From Ligilactobacillus pabuli (GTDB taxonomy: Bacteria; Bacillota; Bacilli; Lactobacillales; Lactobacillaceae), in the NCBI RefSeq assembly GCF_022836475.1, contig NZ_BQXH01000007.1, positions 1 to 59,429 of the forward strand: a DNA stretch of 59,429 nucleotides. Reading direction: 5' to 3'. Positions 1 through 7,357 of the stretch are shown piece by piece. Position numbers and translations under genes: made by a program. The notes under the pieces were generated by a model. It had not been told where the DNA came from and made no database searches. It saw only the letters and a program-made list of their open reading frames with translations. The stretch's first letter is position 1; each line of letters begins with the position of its first letter.

Positions 1-115
1 AGTTCGCCATTCTTTTAGCCACTCTCGGCGCAACTGGTTATAAGTTCGCCATTCTTTTAGCCACTCTCGGCGCAACTGGTTATAAGTCCGCCATTCTTTT
101 AGCCAGTTACAAGTT
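1..115. repeat. 42-bp tandem hairpin array, family A (window-edge part)
   Basis: Two complete copies and one partial copy of a 42-bp unit begin at positions 2, 44 and 86. Each unit carries the arm AACTGG and, across the unit boundary, its partner CCAGT or CCACT, so the array can fold into successive hairpins. The array probably continues to the left of the window. The same family recurs at 59145-59372. No gene is seen here; open frames across it come from the 42-bp (14-codon) period. Confidence 0.9.
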
Positions 116-125
116 TTCTGTTCCT

Positions 126-455
126 TACCTGACCTTTGCTCCAGAGAGCGGTGCTCTGGCTCTTTCTTCGCCCGACTTTGCTCCAGAGGTCAGTGCTCTG
201 GCTCATTCTTCGCCTGACTTTGCTCCAGAGGTCAGTGCTCTGGCTCATTCTTCGCCTGACTTTGCTCCAGAGGTCAGTGCTCTGGCTCATTCTTCGCCTG
301 ACTTTGCTCCAGAGGTCAGTGCTCTGGCTCATTCTTTGCCTGACTTTGCTCCAGAGTGGCTTGCTCTGGTTCATTCTTTACCCGACTTTGCTCCAGAGGT
401 CAGTGCTCTGGCTCATTCTTCGCCCGACTTTGCTCCAGACTGTTTCTGTTTGACC
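126..455. repeat. 42-bp tandem hairpin array, family B
   Basis: Eight units start at 138, 180, 222, 264, 306, 348, 390 and 432, exactly 42 bp apart. The unit core is CCAGAG, a 7-nt loop, then CTCTGG, followed by a pyrimidine-rich linker containing TTCGCCTGACTTT. A second, mutually exclusive pairing (CTGAC with GTCAG) overlaps the first. The last unit is a hybrid with family C and stays in register. Long open frames on both strands are by-products of the 14-codon period. Confidence 0.95.
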
Positions 456-672
456 CCTCTTTCCCCAGTTTTAGGGCCAGAATGTTTCTGTTTGGCCCCT
501 CTCTCCCCAGTTTTAGGGCCAGAATGTTTCTGTTTGGCCCCTCTCTCCCCAGTTTTAGGGCCAGACTGTTTCTGTTTGGCCCCTCCTTTCCCAGTTTTAG
601 GGCCAGAATGTTTCTGTTTGGCCCCTCTTTCCCCAGTTTTAGGGCCAGACCTTTTCTATCCGCTGACCGTTT
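455..672. repeat. 42-bp tandem hairpin array, family C
   Basis: Five units have GGGCCA at 474, 516, 558, 600 and 642, all 42 bp apart. Each holds GGGCCA, a 13-nt loop and TGGCCC, then a linker rich in C and T (CTCTCTCCCCAGTTTT). The array ends within a few bases of the stop codon of the degenerate hicB on the opposite strand. Family C follows family B without any change of phase. Confidence 0.95.
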
Positions 673-673
673 T

Positions 674-1074
674 CTAGTGTTCCAATTCCTGTGCGATGGC
701 CTTCGTCAACAACGCTGAAAAATTGATTTGTTTGTCCTGAGCTAGTTGGTTCGCCCACGCTGGGATCGCCAAATTCTTTTTGACCAGTGGACCATCTTGC
801 AAATATTTGGCGACATCCATTTTCACCAAAATCACAAAGGCTACATCGGCATGCTCCACCTGATTAACAGCACTTGGAGCCCGTAGTTTGTCGCCATTTT
901 CCAAATAGTCCGCACAGACCATTCCCCAAACTTCTTCTGCCATTTTACTAGATCATTCGTGTTAATCCCTGTGAACGCTCCCTGAATATCAGGAAACTCA
1001 ATCAAATATCCACCATTGGTTTCTGGCGTAAAGACTGCTGGATAAGCTACTTCTAGTTGTTGCTTGTTTTTCAT
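674..1074 (-). pseudogene. HicB-type antitoxin, frameshifted
   Basis: Two overlapping reading frames on the minus strand together make one HicB-like protein. The first (from ATG at 1074) reads MKNKQQLEVAYPAVFTPE, then GGYLIEFPDIQGAFTGINTN, the hallmark HicB partial RNase-H-like fold. It then runs out of frame near 950. The second (ending at 674) supplies AEEVWGMVCADYLENGD and a C-terminal region. Between them, the few residues expected after TNDL are missing, so a small deletion plus frameshift is likely. HicB normally neutralises the mRNA interferase HicA and represses its own operon. No hicA is visible on either side, so this looks like an orphan antitoxin in decay. Start: a GGAG-containing site sits just upstream. 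A sequencing error could mimic a frameshift, but the missing codons argue against a simple one-base error. Confidence 0.75.
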
Positions 1075-1160
1075 TTTTCTCTCACTCCTCAGATTGTGTA
1101 CTCACACCCACTTCTTTACCAATTCCGCAACTTATATCGTGCCACTACTTTCTCCGTTTG

Positions 1161-1188
1161 ATCATATTACGTATTACACGTATTGCAA
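1161..1188 (-). promoter_or_regulatory. Candidate promoter with internal palindrome upstream of hicB remnant
   Basis: On the minus strand TTGCAA and TATGAT are separated by 16 bp. The spacer contains the inverted repeat TACGT-GTAAT-ACGTA. A palindrome between -35 and -10 is a typical place for an autorepressor such as HicB. The rest of the 1075-1262 gap holds no gene. Confidence 0.45.
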
Positions 1189-1198
1189 ACTTACAGCA

Positions 1199-1242
1199 CA
1201 AAAAATCCCCAGCCACTAGACACATGGTCTAATCACTGGGAA
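1199..1242 (-). terminator. Rho-independent terminator of the 1263-2318 gene
   Basis: On the minus strand a long stem pairs CCCAGTGATTAGAC with GTCTAGTGGCTGGG around a short loop and is followed by a run of six T. It lies about 20 bp after the stop codon of the exported-protein gene. Confidence 0.85.
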
Positions 1243-1262
1243 TATTAACATAATCACTTATT

Positions 1263-2318
1263 CTATGGTGCTTGCTTGATTTCAATTTTCGCTACCGCAT
1301 CGTAGCCGCCATTTTGATTAATGTACCGCAAGACTTGTTCCCGACTAGCGTGGCCTAAGACATTAGTTTGCCCTTCTGCCAATAATCCGACTTTCAAAAA
1401 TGTGTAGCTCGATGGGTCGCCGACATTAATTTCCACCCCAGAAGCAACTTCATTCGAGTGAACGCTGATCACATCATCGTTAGACTCAAAATATGAAACC
1501 AAATACTGGTCATTGTTCCAAGCACTGTCAATTTTCCACTTAAAGAATTTAAAATGTGCCATGCCATAAAAAACGACGGCCTTGGTTTTAAACTCCCTAC
1601 TATCTTCAATGTCAGCTATTGTGACCTTGGAGCCGTGCGCTTTGTCGGTCTTGACAGCACTTGACTCACCGTTCGTCCGGTCAAAAATCTGGGTTTTCTG
1701 CGCTAATTGATTGACAGCTTGTGTCTGTTCAGGATTCAAACTAGTGACGATCTTAGTTAATGGCAAACTAGCAATTGGTGCCCCACGCAAAGCTTTGCCA
1801 CTGTAATAATGAATTGTCTGGTCTTGGTCTACTGTGTAAGACGGCGCCGTATACCTAGTATCTGCATTTAAATCATCATCCGTCGAAATCGCATAGCGGA
1901 CCCCTTGGCCAGGTTCATCCATGTTTTCAATGTCAAATTTGTTCAAATAAACAAACAGTCCGGCTCCTGCTTGTGCGCGATCCGCAACTTCCGTCCACGT
2001 CCGCTCATCACTTGCAGCAATCCGACTACCATAATAGGCGATAGCAGCTGCAATTTGTGGTTGACTCATGTGAGCGACTTTTTCTGCCGCAGTATCAACG
2101 TGTTTGGTTGCTGGCTGTGCTGCTGGCTTTGTCTGTTTGCGACTCGTTTGTTGTTCATCTTTTTTCGACGTTGACTTTGTTGTTGCTGCTTTTTGCGACG
2201 TAGCAGTTTTAGCCCTTGACTGTGCTTTCTGACTGCCATGAAGCGCCCAAAAGCCCCCCGCAACCACTAAAACAACCACAACTACTCCCACAACAATTCC
2301 ACTAATTTTCCGACTCAC
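1263..2318 (-). CDS. Membrane-anchored exported protein of unknown function
   Basis: The 351-residue product starts with a single hydrophobic segment (about residues 5-28, rich in V and ending AGGFWAL). A roughly 45-residue linker rich in K, T, S and Q follows (about 30-75), and then a soluble domain with no family I recognise. This layout, without a lipobox or clear signal-peptidase site, suggests an N-terminally anchored protein with its domain outside the membrane. It is transcribed alone: a terminator follows at once, and the upstream OsmC gene ends only 27 bp away on the same strand, so co-transcription with osmC is possible. The start fits a GGGGGATCAAG ribosome binding site. Function not assigned. 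Confidence 0.8.
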   Translation of the reverse strand: MSRKISGIVVGVVVVVLVVAGGFWALHGSQKAQSRAKTATSQKAATTKSTSKKDEQQTSRKQTKPAAQPATKHVDTAAEKVAHMSQPQIAAAIAYYGSRIAASDERTWTEVADRAQAGAGLFVYLNKFDIENMDEPGQGVRYAISTDDDLNADTRYTAPSYTVDQDQTIHYYSGKALRGAPIASLPLTKIVTSLNPEQTQAVNQLAQKTQIFDRTNGESSAVKTDKAHGSKVTIADIEDSREFKTKAVVFYGMAHFKFFKWKIDSAWNNDQYLVSYFESNDDVISVHSNEVASGVEINVGDPSSYTFLKVGLLAEGQTNVLGHASREQVLRYINQNGGYDAVAKIEIKQAP

Positions 2319-2345
2319 GACTTGATCCCCCTATTTAACTCTCAA

Positions 2346-2753
2346 TTAATCAACAAACACTTCTTTTTCAGTTACCTGAATCTGTGGATCAAGCGACTGC
2401 ATCACTGGGCAATGACGGCTAATCAAGCGCAGGCAACTTGTTGCTTTCTTCTGGTCTTCGGCTGGAACCCGTAAATAAAAAGTAATTTCAATCGTTTTGA
2501 TTGGATGGGCGGGATTTTCAACTTCATCGCGAGTATAGCTTACTTCAGCTTTTTGCATTTCAAATTGCACCCGCGAGTTAGTCAAGATTTCCTGATAGAC
2601 ATAACCGCCACATGCAGTCGTTGCGGCTGCCACCATTTGGACTGGTGAGTATCCCTGGTCGGCCTTTAAAATCCAGTTATCTTCTGGACGTGGTAGTTCA
2701 AAACTACCCTCCTGCGAGTTTAAAACAAGTTGTTTCACTTTAGCTGTGCTCAT
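2346..2753 (-). CDS. OsmC/Ohr family protein
   Basis: This 135-residue protein belongs to the OsmC family of thiol-dependent peroxidases, usually active on organic hydroperoxides or of unknown substrate. The conserved cysteines appear as TACGGYVYQ (about residue 48) and ISRHCPVMQSL (about 113-115), the usual spacing of the redox pair. The start was placed at ATG 2753 rather than upstream in-frame codons because GGAGGAATTAAG precedes it directly. The region upstream (2862-3105) is a tandem hairpin array, so the promoter must lie in or near 2754-2862. Substrate cannot be read from sequence. Confidence 0.88.
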   Translation of the reverse strand: MSTAKVKQLVLNSQEGSFELPRPEDNWILKADQGYSPVQMVAAATTACGGYVYQEILTNSRVQFEMQKAEVSYTRDEVENPAHPIKTIEITFYLRVPAEDQKKATSCLRLISRHCPVMQSLDPQIQVTEKEVFVD

Positions 2754-2861
2754 CTTAATTCCTCCATTGAAAAAGTTTTCATCTATATTATTTCTATTAT
2801 AGCATTGACTAAGCATTTCTCAGGCAAAGAAGCCTTGCACACAGAAAATCATCTTATTTAT

Positions 2862-3105
2862 GAGCATAGTTGCCCCGACTATGCTCACTTTGCCCACATT
2901 TCTGAGCATACTTTACTCGACTATGCTCACTTCACCCTCATTTCTGTGCATACTTCGCCTGACTATGCTCACTTCACCCTCATTTCTGTGCATGCTTCGC
3001 CTGACTATGCTCACTTTCACCACTATTAGGGACATACTTTCCCTGACTATGTCCACTTTTACCACTATTAGGGACATACTTTCCCTGACTATGTCCACTT
3101 TCACC
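2862..3105. repeat. 42-bp tandem hairpin array, family D (GCATA/TATGC)
   Basis: Six units are 42 bp apart (GACTATG at 2877, 2919, 2961, 3003, 3045, 3087). The early units pair GAGCATA or GTGCATA with TATGCTC. The last two pair GGACATA with TATGTCC, so both arms have changed together. Loops are 11-12 nt (for example CTTCGCCTGAC). The linkers are pyrimidine-rich. The array lies between two minus-strand genes, downstream of yeiH and its terminator and upstream of osmC. Confidence 0.95.
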
Positions 3106-3130
3106 ATTCAGACCAGCGCAACTTCTGGCA

Positions 3131-3186
3131 AAAAACGAGTTACACCATCGCTTCAACTGTGAAGTAATGATGTAACTCGTTTTTCG
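3131..3186 (-). terminator. Bidirectional-looking terminator beyond yeiH
   Basis: A long stem (ACGAGTTACACCATCGCTTC with an imperfect complement) is flanked by A6 on the left and T5 on the right. It can therefore end transcription in either direction. Reading on the minus strand it follows yeiH after the dispersed palindromic element at 3186-3430. Confidence 0.85.
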
Positions 3187-3430
3187 TAGTCGAGCTACTC
3201 AAACCAGAACTTTCCGCCCATCCAAACTCAGGGCCAATGCCGAAACCACACCGACTCCAGAGTTCCGATAGTGCTCGAGCCTTAACCAGCTTGTTCCACT
3301 CTGTGATTGTAGTCGAGCTACTTGAGGCAAGAGATTCCGCTTAACCTACTTTCTGTCACGATGTCAAAAACGCATCATGCCAGAAAGCTTGTTAATGCTC
3401 GTCTCCTAACCGCCTCAATCTACTCTGTTT
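3186..3430. repeat. Dispersed palindromic element, two units (types alpha and beta)
   Basis: Two related units are separated by the recurring block CTCTGTGATTGTAGTCGAGC. The first (alpha) has a centre around CCAATGCC. The second (beta) has the palindrome CTTTCTGTCACGATG/CATCATGCCAGAAAG. Near-copies occur at 20558-20816, 36541-36672, 37735-38148 and 55439-55580. On the minus strand the element begins within about 3 bp of the yeiH stop codon. No open reading frame or transposase is carried; it resembles REP- or MITE-like repeats. Confidence 0.85.
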
Positions 3431-3431
3431 T

Positions 3432-4430
3432 TTACCAAATGTGCAGCACTTTTTGCATTAACAAACTGACTGACATAATGGCGATCCAGCAACAAAAGCC
3501 CAATGTCAAAGGTTTAGCACCTGACTTCACTAATTTAACAACGTTAGTGTTTAAGCCCACCGCAACCATCGCCATGGTGATCATAAACTTGCTCAAAGTC
3601 GTCAATGCCGCTACTAAATCACTGTTCAAATGGAAAATCGTGCTAAAGACCGCTGCCAAGAAAAAGTAGACCACAAACCATGGGAAAGTCTTCGCGAAGT
3701 TCACGTCAATATTCTTGTTTTTCTTGGAATTGTAAAATGCCAGTCCCAACGTAATCGGGATGATTGCCAAAGTCCGGGTCAACTTCACGATCGTCGCATA
3801 ATTTAAGGCCACATCATTACCGTGCATCAACGACCAGGATTGGCCTGCCGCGACAACAGAAGACGTATCGTTGACCGCAGTTCCGGCCCACATGCCGAAG
3901 CCAATATCAGACATGCCTAACCAGGTTCCAAGCATTGGGAATGTTAGTGCCGCAATCATGTTAAAGAAGAAAATAACGGACATGGCCGTCGCAACTTCAT
4001 CGTCTTTGGCATCAATAACAGGAGCAGTCGCCGCGATGGCAGAACCACCACAGATCGATGAGCCAGTTCCGACCATCGTGGCCACGTTAACTGGTACCTT
4101 AAACCACTTGCCCAAGAAATAAGCCACAACTAAAGCAGTCGTAATCGTGGACAAGATAATCAGCAATGACTCTTTCCCAACCTTAAAAATCTCAAATAAG
4201 TTCAAACTAAATCCCAGCAAGACGATGGCCGATTGTAAGACTTTCTTAGAAGTAAAGGTGATTCCTGCTTCAAATGATGACTTGCGCGGCACAAAAGCCA
4301 CCAGCATTCCTAGCAAGATCCCGAAAACCGGTCCACCGACCACAGTAAATTTCGTCCCTAAATATGTAGCAACTAACCCCAAAACAAAAGCTAATAAAAT
4401 TCCTTGACAATTCTTTTTGATAAAACTCAT
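3432..4430 (-). CDS. YeiH family (UPF0324) putative membrane transporter
   Basis: The 332-residue protein has about ten hydrophobic segments throughout. The family signature GTGSSICGGSAIAATAPVI sits near residues 121-139, with FFFNMIAALTFP after it and GTAVNDTSSVVAAG near 183-196. These match the YeiH/UPF0324 family, often called putative sulfate exporters on the basis of a few members. No partner gene (such as a LysR regulator or cysteine pathway genes) is adjacent, so the substrate remains open. ATG start at 4430. The stop codon is practically fused to a dispersed palindromic element, with a terminator beyond it at 3131-3186. Confidence 0.88.
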   Translation of the reverse strand: MSFIKKNCQGILLAFVLGLVATYLGTKFTVVGGPVFGILLGMLVAFVPRKSSFEAGITFTSKKVLQSAIVLLGFSLNLFEIFKVGKESLLIILSTITTALVVAYFLGKWFKVPVNVATMVGTGSSICGGSAIAATAPVIDAKDDEVATAMSVIFFFNMIAALTFPMLGTWLGMSDIGFGMWAGTAVNDTSSVVAAGQSWSLMHGNDVALNYATIVKLTRTLAIIPITLGLAFYNSKKNKNIDVNFAKTFPWFVVYFFLAAVFSTIFHLNSDLVAALTTLSKFMITMAMVAVGLNTNVVKLVKSGAKPLTLGFCCWIAIMSVSLLMQKVLHIW

Positions 4431-4518
4431 CTATTTCCCCCACTAACATTAACTTTCAAACTTACATTTTGCACAATCTATTAACGAGAATATTATACGC
4501 GTAATTTACCAGATAAAT

Positions 4519-4558
4519 AAAGCCCTAATTTCTGCCATTAACGAAATTAGGGCTTTTG
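4519..4558 (-). terminator. Terminator of exoA (bidirectional)
   Basis: The stem AAAGCCCTAATTTC pairs with GAAATTAGGGCTTTT around a 10-nt loop, with A- and T-rich flanks. It lies directly after the exoA stop on the minus strand. Confidence 0.88.
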
Positions 4559-4559
4559 C

Positions 4560-5387
4560 TTACAAATTAATTTCCAAATAAATCGGCGTATGATCTTGCC
4601 GCACACCCGAGTCAATCATTTCAGAACGAACAATTTGGTCTTTGATCCGGTCGCTGACCAAATAATAATCGATCCTCCAGCCAGAATTATTGGTCTTGCT
4701 GGTTTTAACCCGTTGGGCCCACCAAGAATAAACGTCTTTCACATCACCATGTACCGCCCGGAAACTATCCGTAAAGCCTCCCGCTAATAATTCTGTAAAA
4801 TCAGCGCGTTCTTCATCAGTAAAACCAGCAGAATGATGATTACGGTCAGGATGAGCCAAGTCAATTTCATGATGCGCACAGTTAAAGTCCCCAGAAGTGA
4901 TCACTGGCTTTTGTTGGTCTAAGGATTGCAAGTAAGCCAAGTATTGTTGGTCCCAAACTTGACGATCAGCCAGTCGATCTAACTTATTGCCAGAGTTTGG
5001 CGTGTAGACCTGTGTCACAAAACAATCTTCAAATTCCAACGTCGTGATCCGTCCTTCTTGATCCATCGTTCCTGGCGCACCGATTTCCGGATAAGTCACT
5101 GTTGGCTGATAAGACTTCTTATATAAGAACATCGTCCCTGCATAAGATTTCCGCGCAGGTTCCACCGATGAACGCCAGGCCACTTCATAGTCTGGGAAAA
5201 ACTCATTTAAGATCGTCAGATGCTTTTTAGTCGGTCCCTTCGCTGAAAGCTTAGTTTCTTGAATAGCAATCACATCGGCATCATAGTCGGTCAGTGTCTG
5301 CAACACAGCCCGCGACAACTGGGCACGACTTGAATCACTTGTTAAAGCTGCATTTAACGAATCAATATTCCACGAAATTAATTTCAC
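4560..5387 (-). CDS. exoA: Exodeoxyribonuclease III (AP endonuclease)
   Basis: This 275-residue protein repairs abasic and oxidised sites in DNA by AP endonuclease and 3'-exonuclease activity. The ExoIII/APE motifs are all present: SWNIDSLNA at the N-terminus, AIQETKLS (metal-binding Glu), VYTPNSG, TSGDFNCAH (catalytic Asp and Asn), GWRIDYYLVS, and the C-terminal RQDHTPIYLEI with the catalytic His. Length and full motif set show an intact enzyme. The gene is monocistronic, with its own terminator at 4519-4558. The start ATG at 5387 follows AAAGGAGATAAATCG. Confidence 0.95.
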   Translation of the reverse strand: MKLISWNIDSLNAALTSDSSRAQLSRAVLQTLTDYDADVIAIQETKLSAKGPTKKHLTILNEFFPDYEVAWRSSVEPARKSYAGTMFLYKKSYQPTVTYPEIGAPGTMDQEGRITTLEFEDCFVTQVYTPNSGNKLDRLADRQVWDQQYLAYLQSLDQQKPVITSGDFNCAHHEIDLAHPDRNHHSAGFTDEERADFTELLAGGFTDSFRAVHGDVKDVYSWWAQRVKTSKTNNSGWRIDYYLVSDRIKDQIVRSEMIDSGVRQDHTPIYLEINL

Positions 5388-5507
5388 GATTTATCTCCTT
5401 TAATCCATCATTATTGTTCCTTCTACTATAACACGAAAGCCGGAAAATGATGAACTAGGGTGCCTAATTGATAGCGCTACCATCAAAACCTATCCATCTA
5501 CGGAAGA

Positions 5508-6527
5508 ATGGCATATATGCAAACGTATAATCGTATGAGTTTATCTATTAAGAACAAACTAGTCGATGAAGATGGTCGTCCTTATTCCATTTATACAAAT
5601 CAACAACTTGCTGACATTTTAAATTGTTCCTTGAGAAAGGTTGTTAATATCAAACAAGAACTAGTAAACTTGAAGCTTTTATATCAAGTTAAACGTGGAT
5701 TTAACCGAAAAAAGTGGAAAAATGAACCCAACATTCTATACTTATGCGAATTAGAAGTTAATGGAAGTGATACTTATACACCTTCAAATGGAAGTGTACA
5801 GGAAATAGTTTCAAATCACTTCGGAAGTGCACGAAATGATAAATTAAGTACCCCTATTTCTGAAAAGGAAGCTAACAAGTCAAGCATTAAAAGCCCCTTA
5901 ACTACGGGAAAGTCTGCTCAAAATGGTGATAACAACATTACTAAAGTCAGCGAAAATGCTGGATACGCACAAGATACTTTAAAGTTAAACTCAAACCTAA
6001 CTATATTAAAAACATTAATACAGACTATTAATACAGACAACAATCACAGTGTCCAAAATGACCACGATAACTCAATCGTTTTAAATCAAGGACTACTCGA
6101 CAACATTGCTGACACCTTAAACCACAGCCTTGAATCACAGACTATATTGTCCGACCATGCGTTATCAATGCTTGGTAAAGCATGTGACGATGTCCCGATG
6201 TTAAATAAATGTCTAAGTGCCATTACTAGTGCTAAACGTTATGCTGAAAGAAAAATAGCCCTTGACGAGCCAATTCAGACTGAAGACGCAATATTCCCCG
6301 ATGGTTTTGGAAAAACGGCCAGTGAAAAAATTAGTCGAGATGTGCTAAGTGCCTTACTGCGCTTAAAAACTGGCAAAGTTCGTGGCGATTTTGCTAGTTA
6401 CCTTTGGGGAACGGTGAAGTCTACCTTCATGCAATTTAGAGAATATCAACGAGGTCAAGAGAACCAACGCAAGAACCCTAATGGCGGTATAATCCCGATG
6501 TACCAGTGGTCAGAAGTTACTTGCTAA
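5508..6527 (+). CDS. RepA_N-type plasmid replication initiator, N-terminally truncated
   Basis: Residues about 1-75 match the RepA_N domain of theta-replicating plasmids of Firmicutes: YNRMSLSIKNKLVDEDGRPY, IYTNQQLADILNCSLRKVV and a winged-helix continuation to NILYLCELE. The C-terminal part (LKTGKVRGDFASYLWGTVKS) is also typical of lactobacillar Rep proteins. Homology appears to extend upstream of the ATG (in-frame NLSIYGRMAY before it), but a TAG at 5472 closes the frame. About 30-40 residues that normally precede it are absent. There is no partition or mobilisation gene nearby, so this is probably a plasmid remnant in the chromosome. A short direct repeat (ATTAATACAGAC twice, near 6015-6042) inside the gene could be residual origin iterons, since RepA_N origins lie within rep. 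Confidence 0.8.
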   Translation: MAYMQTYNRMSLSIKNKLVDEDGRPYSIYTNQQLADILNCSLRKVVNIKQELVNLKLLYQVKRGFNRKKWKNEPNILYLCELEVNGSDTYTPSNGSVQEIVSNHFGSARNDKLSTPISEKEANKSSIKSPLTTGKSAQNGDNNITKVSENAGYAQDTLKLNSNLTILKTLIQTINTDNNHSVQNDHDNSIVLNQGLLDNIADTLNHSLESQTILSDHALSMLGKACDDVPMLNKCLSAITSAKRYAERKIALDEPIQTEDAIFPDGFGKTASEKISRDVLSALLRLKTGKVRGDFASYLWGTVKSTFMQFREYQRGQENQRKNPNGGIIPMYQWSEVTC

Positions 6528-6541
6528 GGCTTTTAGACATT

Positions 6542-6567
6542 AAAAAACCATCGCTAGTACGATGGTT
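6542..6567 (-). terminator. Terminator of the 6576-7163 gene
   Basis: AACCATCG pairs with CGATGGTT around a 6-nt loop. On the minus strand the stem is followed by TTTTTT. It lies 10 bp past the stop codon of the exported protein and just after rep on the other strand. Confidence 0.8.
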
Positions 6568-6575
6568 ACAGGTCG

Positions 6576-7163
6576 TTACTTGTTTTTAGCTATTTGATAA
6601 TCTTTAGTTATGTGGTGAGTTTTAGCGTATTTCATAGCTTCTTTATGCCATTTTTTATACTGCGTACTATCCTTGCGAATAAAGTATTTAGCGGTCGTAT
6701 TTTTGGTATCTGAAAAAACATGAGTAAACGGTGAAGAATTAGGAGTTATTATCATTAAAGTATTTTTATCCGTAGATAGCTTATAAGTCATAGTCTGGTC
6801 AAATGGACTAATATACTGGTTGTCCTTTTCATTGACAAAAGTTGCTTCCTGTTCTTTACGATTAAGCTTGAATGTTCCTTTATGGTCAAATCCAACGTCA
6901 GAATAACGTATTTTACCGCCCCTACCATGACGATAATCAAATTGAGTTTTCACTTGGTATTTATGTCCTTTAATTGAAAGAACCTGTGGTGCAACCATTT
7001 CTGCCGTTGCAAGGTTAGAACCATCATCTTTATCATAAATGCTGACCCACTCACCATTTAGCTCATTTGCTTGTTTGTGATGGTGCCAGCCGAATCCGCC
7101 TAAAATAATAACTAGGACGACCACGACAGCGCCGATGATGGTGATATTGTTTTTGTTGCGCAT
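6576..7163 (-). CDS. Membrane-anchored exported protein of unknown function
   Basis: The 195-residue product has a positively charged start (MRNKNN), one hydrophobic segment (about 8-25) and then a basic, Lys/His/Asp-rich soluble domain that should lie outside the membrane. The sequence LNGEWVSIYDKDDGS right after the anchor resembles the opening of small beta-barrel lipocalin-like extracytoplasmic domains in lactobacilli; that is only an impression. It is the last gene of a probable three-gene unit with 7358-8635 and 8660-8788, although the 194-bp gap before it could hold its own promoter. Start ATG is preceded by GAAGGAAGAAGGAAAT. Function not assigned. Confidence 0.75.
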   Translation of the reverse strand: MRNKNNITIIGAVVVVLVIILGGFGWHHHKQANELNGEWVSIYDKDDGSNLATAEMVAPQVLSIKGHKYQVKTQFDYRHGRGGKIRYSDVGFDHKGTFKLNRKEQEATFVNEKDNQYISPFDQTMTYKLSTDKNTLMIITPNSSPFTHVFSDTKNTTAKYFIRKDSTQYKKWHKEAMKYAKTHHITKDYQIAKNK

Positions 7164-7357
7164 TTGTATTTCCTTCTTCCTTCAAACTTTATTCTTTATA
7201 ATTACTACTGCAGTACATTAGCAAACTTTGATAGACTATTCCAAGCACACCATTATTAGTGATAAACCAATAAGCATCCCTTGATCAACTTCAAGTAATA
7301 TCCTAGTATTTCGTGTCTACATACGCTTGAATTTTGCAAACAAATTGTTTCGATTTT

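Noticed and set aside
1-672. CRISPR array
   Set aside because: Whole units are conserved end to end; there are no constant repeats separated by unique spacers, and no cas genes.
99-718. Several overlapping open frames of 90-120 codons on both strands over the arrays
   Set aside because: They arise because 42 bp is 14 codons, so a stop-free unit stays open when repeated. No ribosome binding site or plausible protein composition supports them.
1075-1262. hicA toxin gene beside the hicB remnant
   Set aside because: No frame with HicA residues was found in either strand of the short gap.
3322-3669. Plus-strand open frame opposite yeiH
   Set aside because: It is a shadow of the yeiH coding sequence extended by the palindromic element.
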